A stretch of DNA of 64,000 nt from assembly GCA_003864495.1 (NCBI GenBank), contig PEDN01001386.1, positions 1-64,000 of the forward strand, in the 5' to 3' direction. The notes beneath the pieces were generated by a model that was not told the DNA's origin, did not search any database, and was given only the letters and a program-made list of their open reading frames with translations. Positions 1 through 15,300 of the stretch are shown piece by piece. Each line of letters begins with the position of its first letter. Within the stretch, counting starts at the first letter, position 1. Both the position numbers and the translations under genes were made by a program. Source of the DNA: Nemopilema nomurai (taxonomy: Eukaryota > Cnidaria > Scyphozoa > Rhizostomeae > Rhizostomatidae).

Positions 1-335
1 CCTTTCGCAAGCTTGTAGCTAGGTTGGCTGATACCTTGCAAAAACAGAGTGGAGTATAAATTTGATCATAGAGTAAAGATATTTTGTTAACATCCTCTAA
101 TCTCAATGGTCATTTTTCCATGTCCTTTAAACAAATGTTTTTTATCCGGAAAGGGAGGTTGTTTCGTAATGGCTAATTATCTGTAAGTGCTTTTTGTTTG
201 TAGAGAATGGTATGAATAGCATTCAATAATACTGATTTAGACCTTGTAGGTTTTTAGTTTTTCGTCTTAGCCATCAATGATGTAGTAGCCACTTCAATAG
301 CCATTATGAAAAATGAAGTCTCTTTATTATTTCAG

Positions 336-3300
336 AACGATGGTGGATCAGAAAGCACATTTGGCGTTTGCTTCCTGGATACATCAATCGGAAAATTTCA
401 CGTAATTTCTTTTTTTGAGTCTTTGATCCGAAAGGAGATTTTTTAGAGCATAAACATAATCGAATGTTCACATACATCATAGGGAAAACACCTGACCAAA
501 CGAGCAAATCCTTTTCAACTTAAGGCTGCAAAATAACTAACCTAATACCCCTAGTGTATGCAGCTTTAACTATACGACATCGAATTCTTCAAAGCAGATG
601 GCCAACAGCAGTGTTCCCTTATGTACATAGTATGCATACAGGGTAAGGCCAGTGGTGGATTGTTAACCATTTCCAAGGGGAAAACGGACTGTACCATAAA
701 GTGCCAACGTTTGCAAACTGTATCATAAGCGAAGGCTCACGACTGTATATTTCAACTATACTGTATTAATATTCACCTTTGATTGTATCAATGCTTTTTT
801 CACAAAGAGAAAGGGTTAATTGTGAGTGATTGCATCGTGGGATGCAAGGTTTTTCAATAGTAGATCTTGTTGTAACATGCTGTCTTTTTGACTGTTAAGT
901 CATCAAGCTTCCCCCACCTTGCTTGCTGATACCTTCACTTGTGACAATTTTATATCTTAATTTTGTCATTATTATAATCTGGTACCATGTTCTTTCAGCT
1001 CGGCCAGTTCAAAGATGATCGACAGACATCAAGGTTCAGAACCCTGCTGTCTCATTACCCACCAGCTGAGGTAGTTATTGATTGTAAATGTCTAACAACT
1101 CGTATTTGAAGAACAATGTCTAACATCTTGACCGTTGATGCTCAGTTCATGAATGATCGTCTTTATAAACATATTCAAAGTACAATTTAAACGCCCCTTT
1201 TTATCATCTCAAGGTCTCATTGTATCATCCTGATTGCAGGTCGAAGGTTCTCGCATTTTTAGCTTGGTTATCAAAAAGGACTCCTTTCTGTGTCCTTTTA
1301 AAAGTTCGTTTTTTCTAAGGTCTTGTATGAAAGAGGTGGTCTTAGCACAAAGACTCAAAGCATTTTGCAACATGAACTCGTATCTACGTTGAAAGAGGCA
1401 CTTGCCCCAGGTAAGCTAAATTCATTTTTCAGTACACTTCGAGTCGATATCTTTGTGATATACTTTTTGATCAACTCTTTCTTTGGTCAGCTTTTTCTAA
1501 AGTAGTTTTAATTTTGTTCAATTCGAAGGAACAGAATTTTGGGATTCTGGAAAGACATTGAAACAAATTGCAGAGAAAAATTGGTTCGATGATTCTCTGA
1601 AAAGTGAAAGTTCAACTCAGGTACCTTTTGATTTGTATGTTTTGATCTGAAAGGCACAAAAACCATGTGTATGATACTAGCTCATTCCCGAAAGTTTGCT
1701 TGGATAAAAGCTCGTTTGAAGAATCTCAGAAAATTGCAATAAGTAGTTTGTGCCTTCTGGTAAATGGCCTACTACAGGTTTGAAAAGGCTAGTGAAAATG
1801 CATCTTAAGGATGACAGATAATCAGTTATCCGTATAAGCTGAGAATCTTTTGTTTTTTGTTAATCATTTGTGGTTTTAATTCGAGTCGTCTCAATTGACA
1901 TTGTTGTTGATTTATCTCTAGTCATGGCCACCAGTTCTTAAGAAAATGTTATCCGATGGTTAGTTGATTAATAATTTTGCTAGAAGCCATTTCAAATTCT
2001 AATTATTTTATTAATTTCATATTTGATTTGAGTTCGCCATTAACACCTTAACTTATATAGTGGAAGGCTAGATGTAGTAAGTATCTACTCCGTACTGTTT
2101 TGGATCAACATGAATGGTCACATGATTGTCTAAAGGTATAATGGCTATTAGAAAACAATATTTAATGTTCTTATTACCTTTCATCAGAATATTTTGTAAT
2201 GAATTTGTGAAGGTAACTAAAAGAGTTAGTGTTAGATTAGTTTGGTTTTTTTAATTGAAGAAGTTGTTGGGTTTCGAATATCTTCCTTTATTGCAAATTC
2301 TTCCTGCTCTAGGAAAATATTCTCTCATATTCATTCACAGCATAGTTGTAAATTTCCATTCTGTCATATGTGAGCTGTCCTAGTAAGAGTTGCCTTCTTC
2401 TCTTCCATACCAGCTGATACCCTAGGGCTCACGGCATCTGATGAATACAGTCTGGCAATCAGTGCACTTGGAGCATGCATCTGGTACTTCTAGCTGTTTT
2501 CTACGTTATCTTCTGGTTTCGTTACTTTGATTTTTTTCTCAGTCATTACCAAGGCAACTAAATGGATAAATTGTACAGCATTGTACCGAACCTGCTGCAT
2601 GCAGCACGGACTAATTTTGATTGATGTCATTTCGCAGCTTGCAATGTTAAGCATTCATATCCTTGCATCTAATGGCTTGTCTTTGATATTGAAATGAATC
2701 TGAAATTTTCATTCTGGTGTCTTAATGTGGTATATCGCTGAAATATGCCAATTGTCAAGTCTGAATGCGTGCTACAGTTAATTTTAACTAGCAGTAGCTT
2801 TGTGCTACGATCATCATGTATAAACACCTTATTTATTTTATTCTAGGTACCTGAACAAATGCTTAATTGAAGAGGAGCTGTTGTCAATGGGGCAGTTTGA
2901 GGTATGAGTACTCCTCCCTTCTACACATTCATCGTTTCTGTACCTCTATCTACGAATTTTTTCCCGTATGCCCCAGATGTCTGTGAGAATTATTCTTCTT
3001 TTAGGAGTACATCCCTGTGGATAATCTCTCTCCATCTCGCGAAGTTGGTTCCTTTCCCGAGCAACGACAAAAACTGGTTGGTTATCTTCTTTTCATTAAT
3101 GGCAATGTGATTCATTAATTGCCGTTCATGGTCTGTTATATGTATAAAAAACTGATGCTATTTAGTTTAGGCTAGTTGCTTTAAACAGTTAGCACTTCTT
3201 ATGCCTTAGCGTATTACTCTATATATCTGCAGATTCTCGATGGAGTCACACTTTCCAATCTTGACATAGTCTGCAATGGAGAGGGGGGTCTGGAAGGCTC

Positions 3301-6300
3301 ATTGCTTGAACAACTGGATCATTGCAGTACACCGTTTGGTGAGTCCAATCTTTGGCTTCGAGTCATTCCTGGTCGATTTTCGGTTACTTAAAGGGGTTTG
3401 CTCCTTCGCGTGGGTAAAGTTCAAAGGGGGCGCTAGTTTGGGGGTCCTAATTTGAAGCACAGGGCTTCCATTTGAGGGCAAAGTATAAATTGGAAAATTT
3501 AGAAACTTGTGGGGATGGCTGTTGTTTAAAGTGAGGTGGAAGGGGAAGGGTTAAGGGTTAACCATATCATTGAAACTTTCCAACATACCATCTTCTTTCC
3601 TTTTAGGTTGTTAGTCTATAAAATGTTTCTAATTATGACTGTTCAAGTCTCAATGAGATGCTGATTTTGACTACAGCAGATCAGTACACGATTTGTTTTC
3701 ACAAGGAAGCCTAATTCTGTTGCATAATTTTTAATGTTGGTTTCGAAACATTATTCTGGTGCATAATGCTTTCACCAAATCGACGAACGAAACGATGTCG
3801 CCATTGCTTCCAGGCCTTGGTTTAGCAAAATGCCGAATTCCGAAAAAATTGCTAGATTTTCTGCTGTGTCGTACGATGATAGAGATTATGCTTCAAGTAA
3901 AGAGAGCATCGCCTAAAGCATCTGTGGCCCATAGCCTTCTATTTAGTACATAAATGCTATATTTCTCTGAGAGATGATACTATGAATGGTCAAGATGTTT
4001 TAACTGTCAGACTTTTTTTCCAACAGGGAAACGCTTGTTAAAGCAGTGGCTCTGTGCTCCACTTTGTCACCCAGACGGTATCAATGCCAGGTGCGAATCT
4101 TCACTTTCTGTCTTTTGTTCAAGACCTCCAACCCTATGATCTGACATTTTGTTTCAGTTTCCTATAGCTGCTGGTTAGATTATATTTAGATCATACCCAT
4201 TATTTATTCACACCCAAAATTAGATCCCTGCTGCTTTGATGGCAACCAACACAAGTCTTCGTTTCTCTTCTTAACTGTCAACAACTGTTAACTACGACTT
4301 TGAATTTTTAGGTTTGCAATAAGGTAGTGCTATTTGAATCGCTTTAGATTTATAAGCCACCTTCTGGCCTCGCATCGAGAATCAAGAATCCTCTTTTGGT
4401 CTTAAAGTTTATTAGTTACATCGTTTAGGTGTCATATCGTCATCTGTCAAATTGTTATTGTCCCAGGCTGGATGCTGTCGAAGAACTGATGGGGAAGTTA
4501 AGTTTGATGGAGAAGGCCAGTGAGATTATGCGGACCATTCCGGACCTGGAGAGAATTCTAAGAAGGTCTGCCTTGCTTACCATCATTACATTACTTACGC
4601 AATGCCAAGTTTCCTTTGTCTGATTTTTTCTGTTTATAGCTCTTTCAAGTTATCGTTTGGTCTAACTTGTCCATCTTTGATTAAGCTTTAGTTGGGCTCA
4701 TTAAAAGGAACTTGATTATGCCGTAATGTCAGAAAATTCAGTGCAAAAGTTTCTCAGAAATATCAGTAAGTTCAAGATTGCACACTCGTATTTGATAAAT
4801 TCAAGAAATGGTTTTTCAACTTTTACCAAAGTAACACACTAATTTATCTCCAAAGGCTGTTTTGCTTAGTTCTTAAACAATCAGATACTCATTTCAATCG
4901 GAATTTAGAAAATATCCTTTTGGCGAATGCAATAAATATAAGGGTTGGGAAATTAGCAATCTCTAGTTGGCATTTGGTGAAAGAAGTTAAAACTCAGGCA
5001 GTATATGTTAGTAAAAACGCGAAGTTGTCAATTTTCAGTTATTGGTGTGTTAGAAGTAGGCTTTAGTTAGCAAATGTCCCGTTTAAAGATATTCAAGGGC
5101 AACTAAACCAGTCTTCTCTTGAAAACGTATTGACTCCTTGGAACGACAATTTTCCCCATTAGGATCCACGCAATGGGGTCATTGAAGAAAAGCAAAAGTC
5201 ACCCCGAAGGCAGACAGATACTCTTCAATAATGATGTTTACAAGTGAGATATGTCTTTGGCTACTTCTTTTATTTAGAACTTATGTATGTAACCAGTTAT
5301 TGTTGAACATTCTGATTTGTATTTGTTTCTACCTTGCATCCGAAGGTAGTTTTTAGGACACTGAAGCGAATTGAAGGAATTGAAAAGATATTTAATAAAA
5401 TGTTCTACTGGATAGCCCGCATAATATCAAATCACTGCTAAATTTCCACTTTTAAGGGCCTCAACTAATCAATAAAAGCTGTAAATGATTTATTTGTGTA
5501 CATTTTCTTGTTCATTTCGCTCTAGTAAACGTAAGATTGGTGATTTGCTGTCTGCATTGGAAGGATTGGAAAAGACCAGCAAAGTAATTAATCTGTTCCA
5601 AACAGACGACGAACCTCCGAGGTAATCCTCCTTGGACCACCCAATTCTATCAGATTAATTCTACCAAAATAATTCTACCAAAATAATTCTCAAGGCAGCT
5701 TTCTTCAACTTCATGTCTTTAAGAGCTATACCTGTTGTTAGTTTTTAAACAAAGTTAATTTGACTTTCGTTTTTCTTTCAAATGAAAGGCCTTTACTGAC
5801 ATTTAAGATTCCGTTTATTAAATGAAAGGATTATATTTACTACAGGTCCAGTTTGTTGCAACAAATCGTCAAGAGGCAGGAAGGTACGTACAAGGCCTTG
5901 CTTTCAAATAACGTTGCATGTTATTTGCTATATTATGAAAAAGCTGAAGCGTTTAATATGTCTGTCAAGAGTAAATATATATCTCTCTCTCTTTTTGTTT
6001 CAGGAAAGTCTTCTAAAGGATTTCCTGATTTGACAGAATTCCTCAACTTTTTTAAAGTATGTGCCAAAAAGTTGAATTTGTCACCTGCTATACCGTAAAT
6101 CCTCGAATTAGCCCCCTGGGGGCTTATTTATTTTTTATATTTTTGGATGGGGGCGTATTCGAGGGGGGGGCTTATTCGAGGGGGGGGGGCTTATAAAATT
6201 TCTTTAAACATGCCACATAAATAGATAATTTTTTAATTTTTTTTCATTTCATAGTATGAAAAATAACCTAAGTATAAAGTAACATTTGATTAAATTATTA

Positions 6301-9300
6301 ACAAAAATATAAATTTTTGTGTTAATTTACTAAAATGCCAAAGGCAACCGCAGGAGTAAAAAATCAACAATTCGAAGGGAGGCTTATTCGAGGGTGGGGG
6401 GGCTTATTGAAAAATTTTAGTTCTAGGGTGGGGGCCAATTCGAGGATTTACGGTACTGCAATTTGAACGTGATTTTGACAGAAGGATTCTCGTATTGTCT
6501 CATATTTACTTTGTCCGCGAGCTCTGAACAAAACTGGTGTTTCTGGAACTGTGCAAACTATTAACAGAACTAAAAATGTTCTGCTTATAAATAAGCAGGC
6601 GAAGATAGCCAAAGCGTTCTTGCTTGATATTGGGGAATTCTTTTTATCTCCTAATTATTCAAACTTCTAAATTGCAAAAAAAAATGCAAAACTGTTTCTC
6701 TTTTTTATGCAAGTTTACGCTTTGCAGCTCAAAGCAAGTTTTTTTTAAACGGTGAATGACTCTATCAATGCTTTAAATGAGCATGCAATAAATGTGCTTG
6801 TTTATTAACAGGGATCTGGGGAAGATGATTTGAACCGCTCTTGTACCCAATGAAATCACCTGTGAAATCAAATGTGACCAATTGTTTTTAGGCTTAGGAA
6901 CGTGAGCTTTTTCTGCCAAGTTTGATTAAGCCAACGAAATTCCACTTATGCTACTTGGCACGTAGAAATAAGATTTAGTAGGTAATGTTTGGTAATCTGC
7001 TTCCGCCATATAAAGTGAAGGAAATTCGAAAGAAGAAATGATGAAGTTTTTTTGTATCGAAGGAAAATATCTTAAACTCAACTGTGTCGACTCCAGACAT
7101 ACAACTGTCGTATGAACGGTGATTTCACAAGTCATTTATATTGTCCTTACTTATAAAATCCTGGCTAAATTATGACCTTGTGGAAAATAGTACAAAACTG
7201 AGAGGCCCTGTTGTTTATTGCAGATTACATTGCAATGATGTTTGCCACGCATAGAAAATATTGCTTGCTGTAATGAAAAGTATTTGAGATGGAGTTTCAT
7301 GTGCTGTTAGGACAGATGACTAAACAGTTATCTATTGAGAGAGTTTCAAACAGCTGACCTTGATGATGAATGTCTTTTGCTTGGAAGCGATTTCTACACA
7401 GTTGTCTTGAAGAAAATTTCATCCAGTCTATCCGTGACTGGCTAATTTACCAAACATGACCCTGTGTTTTGTAAATTCTTTTTCAACCGATAAGCAAGTT
7501 AATGTCACAGCAACTGTTTGTCTGTTAAATGTACAAGGTGCTAGATGAATTCAACAAATCAAAGAGCAGTTTGTTTTTTACACGCCCAGCTTATCGTAGG
7601 TCACGCTTAAGTGTTATAGTTTAGATGATCTTTCGTTTGACCATTTTTACAATGCCTTGGTCTTTATTAATTTATTTGGAAACCAAAACAATTCTTAAGA
7701 ATCAGCAAGGTTTTTGAAAAGGGCTGTACTTTCCAGGTTTCGGTTTTTGCAAAGCCGAGATAGAGAGTAAATTTTTCTGTTCTTAAGTGAAAGCTCTGTT
7801 GCACAAATCGGAAGCATTTAGGCCCTTCTATCTGCTTTCCTTGATAGCGGTGATTGTTTTAAACAAATCGCCCTTCACAGTAAAAACGAAGCTCTACGTG
7901 TATTGAGCCTAACAGTTTTTTCACTGGTCTAAATCGCGATCAATCAATCAATCAACCAATCAACCAATCAATTAGTTAGTGATCGCGAGGCATTCAAGCT
8001 GCGTCATAATCCCTTTCTCAAGTCTGCTACCACCCTATCCTCTTGGCCCTTTTAAGATCGTTGTCATGTTGCATTGGTGGATTCTCAATGCATTGATACT
8101 TCATTTAACATTTCATAACTGACCCTTTACCGTAGAATGCATTTGATCACAGCAAGGCAAAGAAAGATGGCGTCATTCTTCCAAAGAAAGGTACTTGTTC
8201 TGCTACTGGACGAGCAGTTATTTGTGTTATTTCATTCTAGGAAACACCCAGGCCATTCTTAGAAGACGTTGCAAGTTTCACTCAAAATGCCATCGTTCGA
8301 TGGTTAACCGCCCCCGGCACGCCTATAAGCCCCCCGGCCATTACCCATGTCAGCTGTTGTACGACGTTTATATCAAAATATCAAAATTTCTCCAGGTTTT
8401 ACATTTTGTACATACAGTTTATATACACTTAATTTGTTCCCTTCATAACTTATGGTATAAGAACGTTTTAATGAATTTTCTTGATACAAAAATTTATATT
8501 GATCTACCTTACTTCTTATCTTTTATTAAGGCACTTTTTATTATCATATATATCTTAACTTTTTTGTCATGTTTTTCGTTGCATTCATTCCCCTGTTCGT
8601 GTCAGGTGTACACGAGGAGTATGACAAAGCACTTGAGGACATTGGCACAGTTGGAAGAGAATTGGACGATTATTTAGAGAAGCAAAGGAAAAGACTAGGA
8701 TGTCGTGTAAGTAACCACGCAGGCCGGAGCCGTGTCACTCATGCATTATTTCGAATGCCAGAATTCACTCTTGCTCACCAACTTCTCATAAAAGCTTGAT
8801 CGACGTTAATCCATCATCTAAATTCTAGAAATTTTTACCATCGTTGTCTTTTAGCTTGAGTCGTATTTTTTAAAGAATATTTCAACTTTTTAGATTATTA
8901 AAATCGCCCACAATTGAGGCCGCAAAACGCATTTTCTCTTTTTCAAGAAAAATGCAAGATTTCCTTTTTGTTTTTAATTTACGAACCTGATTTTGGCCGT
9001 TGAACCGTTGTTATTTCTCTTAACCTGTTGATTTTGTTCTCATTGACCTGTTTTTTAAAGCCATTTTTGAATTTTCTTATTTTTAGGCAATCACATACTG
9101 GGGAAATGGTATGTTCCTTCTTTAAGAAGAGTCTTAAAAAGAACCATTTTTGTCCAACCAGAATGGAATTTCATGTTGATGTTTAAAAATTTAAAAACGG
9201 TTTTCATTATGTACTTGTTAAAGCAAAAGTTTTTAAAAACTAACTAGGTTTTTTAGACATACCTAGTTTTTAAGAGTTAGTTTCTTGTGCATCCAGTTTT

Positions 9301-12300
9301 ATAACCGTTCGCTGGTGCGAAGAGATGTAACTCCACTGGATGTTTCCTTTATGTTCTCCACTATAAACTGTCACTTCTCTTTCTGCAGGTAAATTTCGAT
9401 ACCAACTAGAGGTTCCTGAAAAGAATCTGGAGAGAAACACCCCAGACGATTACCACTTGAAATCGCAACGAAAAGGCTACAAACGGTTTAGGACTGATTA
9501 CATCGAAGACAAATTGATCGAGCTGGGAGATGCAGAGGAACGGAGAGACAGTGCTTTGAAGGACACGATGAGGAACGTCTTCCACATTTTCGACGAAAAG
9601 TATGTATTACAATCATGACAAATAATCAAATTATTTTCATTAGTTTTATGGATATATCATCTTTTGAAATCAACAGTAAAACATAATCATGTGACGTAAT
9701 AGTAAAAGGACGTGATGCCGAACGGGAGTAGTCGATAACAATCACCAAATCGGGAAAAACAAAGGGTACACTGGTCACTATTGCTGATACCAAAGTATCC
9801 ACTCTGTTGACAGTCATTAGAAATAATTTTTTATTGCTTCTCCACAAGACATGTTTCTCCATCTTGAGGTATATACACAGGTTTGTAATTAAGAATAATG
9901 TTTGCAGTCCTTCATAACGTGCGCAGTGCCATCAAGGTTCAATTTTACTGTGGCTAATCGATTTGGCGGTTCTCCGCTGTCAATTCTAATCTGCTATTGT
10001 ATTATGGCTTACGGCAAGAACGAAAAACAGATAACTAGAACCTGTTTGTTCAATTTTAAATTTTTACATTTGTAATTTCTGCTCTTGCCCTTCTTTGTAA
10101 TTAAAGTTGTCATTTTTGATCAGATACCGTTCCCTAGAGGGCGCCCTCCAATGCATCTCAGTTCTTGACTGTCTAATGAGCTTGGCAAAATACAGGTATG
10201 CTTTTCATGGTTTTAATTGAACAGCGAATCGATCTAATATATTATTGCATAGAACAATGATTGAAATTAGCCACGTCAGCGAATTCCTGGTTTCGTCGTC
10301 AAAACAAGTTAATCTATCCACTTAACGAAAGAGGAAGTTAATTGCCTACGAATCATTGAAGTTTGAAAATGTCATAGACAATTCATCATACAACATTATA
10401 TAGCTATCATCTCCAGTTTTGCATCCAAATGGGCAACCAATACAAGTTTTCAGTTTCGCAGACAAGGTCAGACTATCCTGTCTATGACCACATCTATCGA
10501 CATTTCTATGCTTTCAACTTCTTGATCAAATAAGGATCACAATCCAGCTATATACAACAAAGCCATGTTCTCTTTAACGTTTTCCAAATTTGATTTCGTA
10601 AGAAAGATGGAACCGTTGTTGTTGAGTCTATATCTTATTTGATAACGATATGTCTTTTAACCATCGATCGTTTACATTTCGTCAAAAAGACTGACGCTTT
10701 TTCTTCAACATTCTCCAACCCAGCTCTAACGCGGACGGTGTAACTTGTCGGCCAGAGATAGTTATGACGTCATCAGATGTCACTGTGAGTAGACTTGGGT
10801 AGCTTAAAGTTCTTTTTGAAATTTGATTTTGGTGAGTCGTTGCATCGCTCCAGCATGGTACGCTCTATTTCTTTGATTTAATATCTCATTATTGTATAGT
10901 ACTTGACTAACGATCTTGCCAAGCATTTGGCCTTCTTTTGACCGAATGCCCAGGGCTTTTGCGTGTACATAATCATGAAACAAGTGCTGGATAATCTTTG
11001 TAGAATGTACCGTATGTATCGAAGTTGAGAAATGCAGAATGCTATTAACTCTATTGTATCCGATTTTGAGGATGTCATATTTTCCTGTGTTCACCCATAT
11101 CTATTAGAATCCATCAAGACATTTATTGCGGACTTTACAGATGCAGCGTATGGGGTCAAATTGATTTGTTTTTCCAATCACTTGCCTTGAAACGAGTCAT
11201 CAATCCCATAGACGTAGTCGATCCCAGAGTAGAGTTGTAGCTGCACCTATAAGTTCTAGTAAAAATTTAAGCTGCACGTGGTCAGTTGCTCCATTCAATC
11301 GCTTAGCATTTTCCTTTATAGATATATTGATGATCTGAATAACACTTAGATTAAATAGCTTTCACATTTTTCTCAAAGCCTTTCATCGACATTCGCGATT
11401 CGAGGCATCCTTGCATCAGTCGCACTTTCACGGGTGATGACTTCATACCAAATGACATCAGAGTTGGCAAAATCCAGGTATGTGAAATTGTGATATAGTT
11501 TGATAAGCCGCCCATTCCCAGCAAAAGCCCGTTGGTTTGGAACGTCTTGGCAGCCAAAGGATTTTTCCACGTTGAGCGTATTCAATGTTTTTGCAGGGAG
11601 ATATCGATGAGGATGCCCAAGACAGCTCGTGCCTCCTTATAACTGGTCCAAACATGGGCGGAAAGTCAACCTTAATGCGGCAAGCTGGCGTCATTATTAT
11701 AATGGCGCAGCTGGTATGTCTTTGCTTTCTGTGAAAATTTACTTCTACCTTTTTTGTCTTAAAAATCCAAAAGTTAGATATTAGAAGAATTGCTGAGACA
11801 AGTGTTAAGGATTAGCAAGTTAGTTTTTTTTAAAAAAAAATTCAGACTGATCAAGATTAAAAATTTTCACGAATTTGGTGACGATATTACAAAACAACGA
11901 TGTTCTTTTTGGGGGAATTTACAATTATGTCGAAGGACTTGCGAATACGAAAATAACTTATAAGCATTTGATTGATTAAATACAAATAGCAGGCATTGCT
12001 CTTTCCAAACGAATTGCAAAATTGTTTTGTTGATAGTCGTTTTCAATCAGTGAGGTAAATTCATGATTTAATGCTCGACCCCATTTATGTGTGATCACCC
12101 GAGCAATGACTTGAGGCATGTTGTGTTTGATCTAAAGGGGTGCCACGTACCGGCAGAAACATGCAGATTCACTCCCGTTGATCGTCTGTTCACCAGGCTG
12201 GGAGCGCATGATCGCATTCTACACGGTGAGTCCTTTCCCCTTTGCGCATTGAAATTATCATTTACTCATAATCTCCAGTATCACAAGGGTATTCACGCAG

Positions 12301-15300
12301 CCCTTACAAAGTATTATGGGCTTGAGACGACTCATATCTCGTAGCTGGTAGTTCGTATGACTTCTGACTTTTCGACCATCTCCCGTTATTATTATTCATG
12401 GTTTCCTTAAATGCTACACAAACACTTCAGTAGTCAGAGGTTGATAATTCGATCTCATGTGCACCCGGGTGACTATTTCTCAAGCCTGGGTGACGTCTTT
12501 AAGCAACCGCGGACGTCACTAAAATTTTGGATTTCTGAGTTGGCAGGTTTTTGAGAAAACTTCTTGAAAGTCAGCAAAGAATGATTAATTTTTGCAAGCA
12601 GTGACCAAAGAAAGAACGGTCTTGTCTGGAAAGATATAGCAGGCAACTCGGTTTATGTGGAAAATCAGATAGGGCTGATAGACTTTTATTGGGAAACAAC
12701 CTTCGGATGATTATGGACTCCCCTAACCCACCCCCTTCACCCTGGTAATTTTTAGTAGCTGGAAAATGAACTAACTTCAAGTCTAGACTCAGAACATGTT
12801 AATGTAAAGAGCTCATTCCTCAATCATTTCTCAACCATTGCTAAGCTAATTTGTGGGTTTTAGGATCTTTAATAAGACGGAGTGTTGTCACCTCATCTTG
12901 TCAATCGTCGCTGATTCTAATTTCCTGTTTTGCCCCCAGGTGAAAGTACGTTCTTTGTAGAATTGAGTGAAACTGCTACGATCCTGCAACATAGCACAAG
13001 AAACTCGCTTGTTCTCTTAGACGAGCTGGGTAAGCTGTTCCTTTGAGGCAAAATTCATGTCAAATGTTTTTGTGAGTGTTTGAGCGTGGACGTCAAGCAA
13101 TCAATTTCCCAAGTAGATTTTACTGAGCTAGGTCACTTTCATTTGGACTAACCGACATGCGACCCCTTGGCAGCATGCCTCTTTGACTGCGGTAGAGACA
13201 AACTCAAGAAAAGCGGGGGTGTCTGTTCCCAGTGAGGAAGGGGTCATATTCTTAATCCAACTTTTGCAATATAACGCATGATTTCAGTCACGTGTTCCAT
13301 TTTTATTCCTTATCGTCATTAGCTCTCAATTTTGCCTGGCTTCCAGGTTCCGCCTTTTCCACTGAGGGCAATTCTCTTGTTTTATAGGCCGTGGAACTGC
13401 AACTTTCGATGGAACAGCAATCGCCTCGGCTGTCGTTCGCGAGTTGGCGCACTCTATAAAATGCAGAACACTGTTTTCCACACATTACCATTCGCTGGTC
13501 GACGAATTCAGCCAGGACGCACATATCACTTTAGGCCATATGGTAAATTTAGAACTTTTGTTTCAATTGATGCAGCTAATCATCTTTATATCCAGGTTTT
13601 AGGAATTTAATCCGGTCTAGATTAATTGCGCCTCTGAGTTCGATTTTTGAGCCAGGTGAATTCAGGGAGATCTGTGTGTTTTTTCTGTGCCAGTTTGTTA
13701 ATACGGTGCTTGTCTCCTGCCACCACATCAAAGGAGGTACATCAGTCTTAACGAGGCAGCAAGCTTATGTTGTAGTTCATGGTTGTTTCACAGATTTGAA
13801 CACGAATATCGATGAAATAAGTATTTTTTTTCTGTATGTGCAGTTTTTTATTGGAATTGCATTTAGCTTTAATGGGGTTGAGTTTCAGCAAGCCCTGACC
13901 ACCGGAGCGTTAGAAGCTCGTGATGTGTCTCAGAATTGCAGCAGTCAATATCAAAGCTGCTGTCTATAAGATCTTGATCACATTAGGGGTACGTCGCGTT
14001 TCAAAAGCATCCTTCAAGTCTCAAGATTTCCTAGGGATGTACGTCCAGGACAGTTTATGGGCGCCTAGAACGTACATAGACGCCCAAGATAGTTCCTAGA
14101 CGCCCCCTATGTTGGACTCCTGCTTAACGTGTTGCGTCTGCTTGTTATCTGTCATGACGAAATCTATCAGTTATACGAAAGTGATAACGGTGCGCCTTCC
14201 TTATAATAACCGAAGGCTACTTCAAACAGATAACAACACTTCTAGCGAACCTTCTTGAACCTAACATCGACATCTAAGCCACATCAAGAGGCCTTAGCCA
14301 GATGAGCTCTGCCTCTTCTGTGCAGGTAACTTTCACGCCCCGCTCTTCCTTATCTAGGCGTGCATGGTCGAGAATGACGACGAAGGAGATGCTGACGATC
14401 CGAGCAACGAGACGATTACATTTCTGTACAAGTTGGCCAGCGGACCGTGTCCGAAGAGCTACGGTTTCAACGCGGCCAGGCTGGCTGGATTACCGATTGA
14501 GGTGAGCTAAGACGCCTTCGAGGCTTGACAGTCTGCAATAACAGCTTGGGAAATGGGTCGAGCTGCTGATAAAAAACGTCATGCTAAAAGGCTTAGTGTC
14601 TTATTCTTGTTTTGATGGTCATGATGACATTACCGGGCACGGCTGAGACACTTGAAAGACCCAAGTCATCTTGCTTCCCAGAGCTCCTGCTTCAACTCCA
14701 CGTGTACTGATAAGCCAACAATTCCTTTTCGAATACTCCCCTATTAGGACTATTCCTATAACATTTACATTTATAACAGGTCATACGACCATCAGCTTTT
14801 GCCCTCGGGCGAATTCCCTTCCAACCCCTGTGGTTCTCCAGATTTTGTTTATCCCTGGAAGCATTCCGATCACTTCAATGAAGCTCCTAACTCTCTCTTT
14901 TCCCTCAGATCATAAAATGTGCTTATTTGAAAGCGCGAATGCTAGAGAATGTGACCATGAAGTCTCGTCTTTTCAGGTATTTTTATTGTTGCTATTTATG
15001 GGACAATTTCAGTAGTTATCTTTAAATGATTTCAATATTGTTTTCGATGTTTGTTTGAAAGAAGTAATCTTTTGCTGGCGAACAGTTAACCCTTCCAACA
15101 TAACTATTTACGTTTTACTAACTATGTTGGCCATGTTTATTAAACGAGGATAGAGGCTTTAGGCCTGCCAAGAGCATTTCTCAAGTCTGGAACCAAAGTC
15201 TTTAGAGATGTTAGTCTTACCTGAAGTCTTATGTTGTTATCCAGTTTAAAATTTTAAAGTATGTAGGCCGCCACTGTAAAATATCAGTGAATCATCTTAA

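Noticed and set aside
8195..8677. 160-codon frame in MSH6
   Set aside because: It crosses an MSH6 intron and overlaps exon 8606-8706 in a different frame; the intron part is low-complexity.
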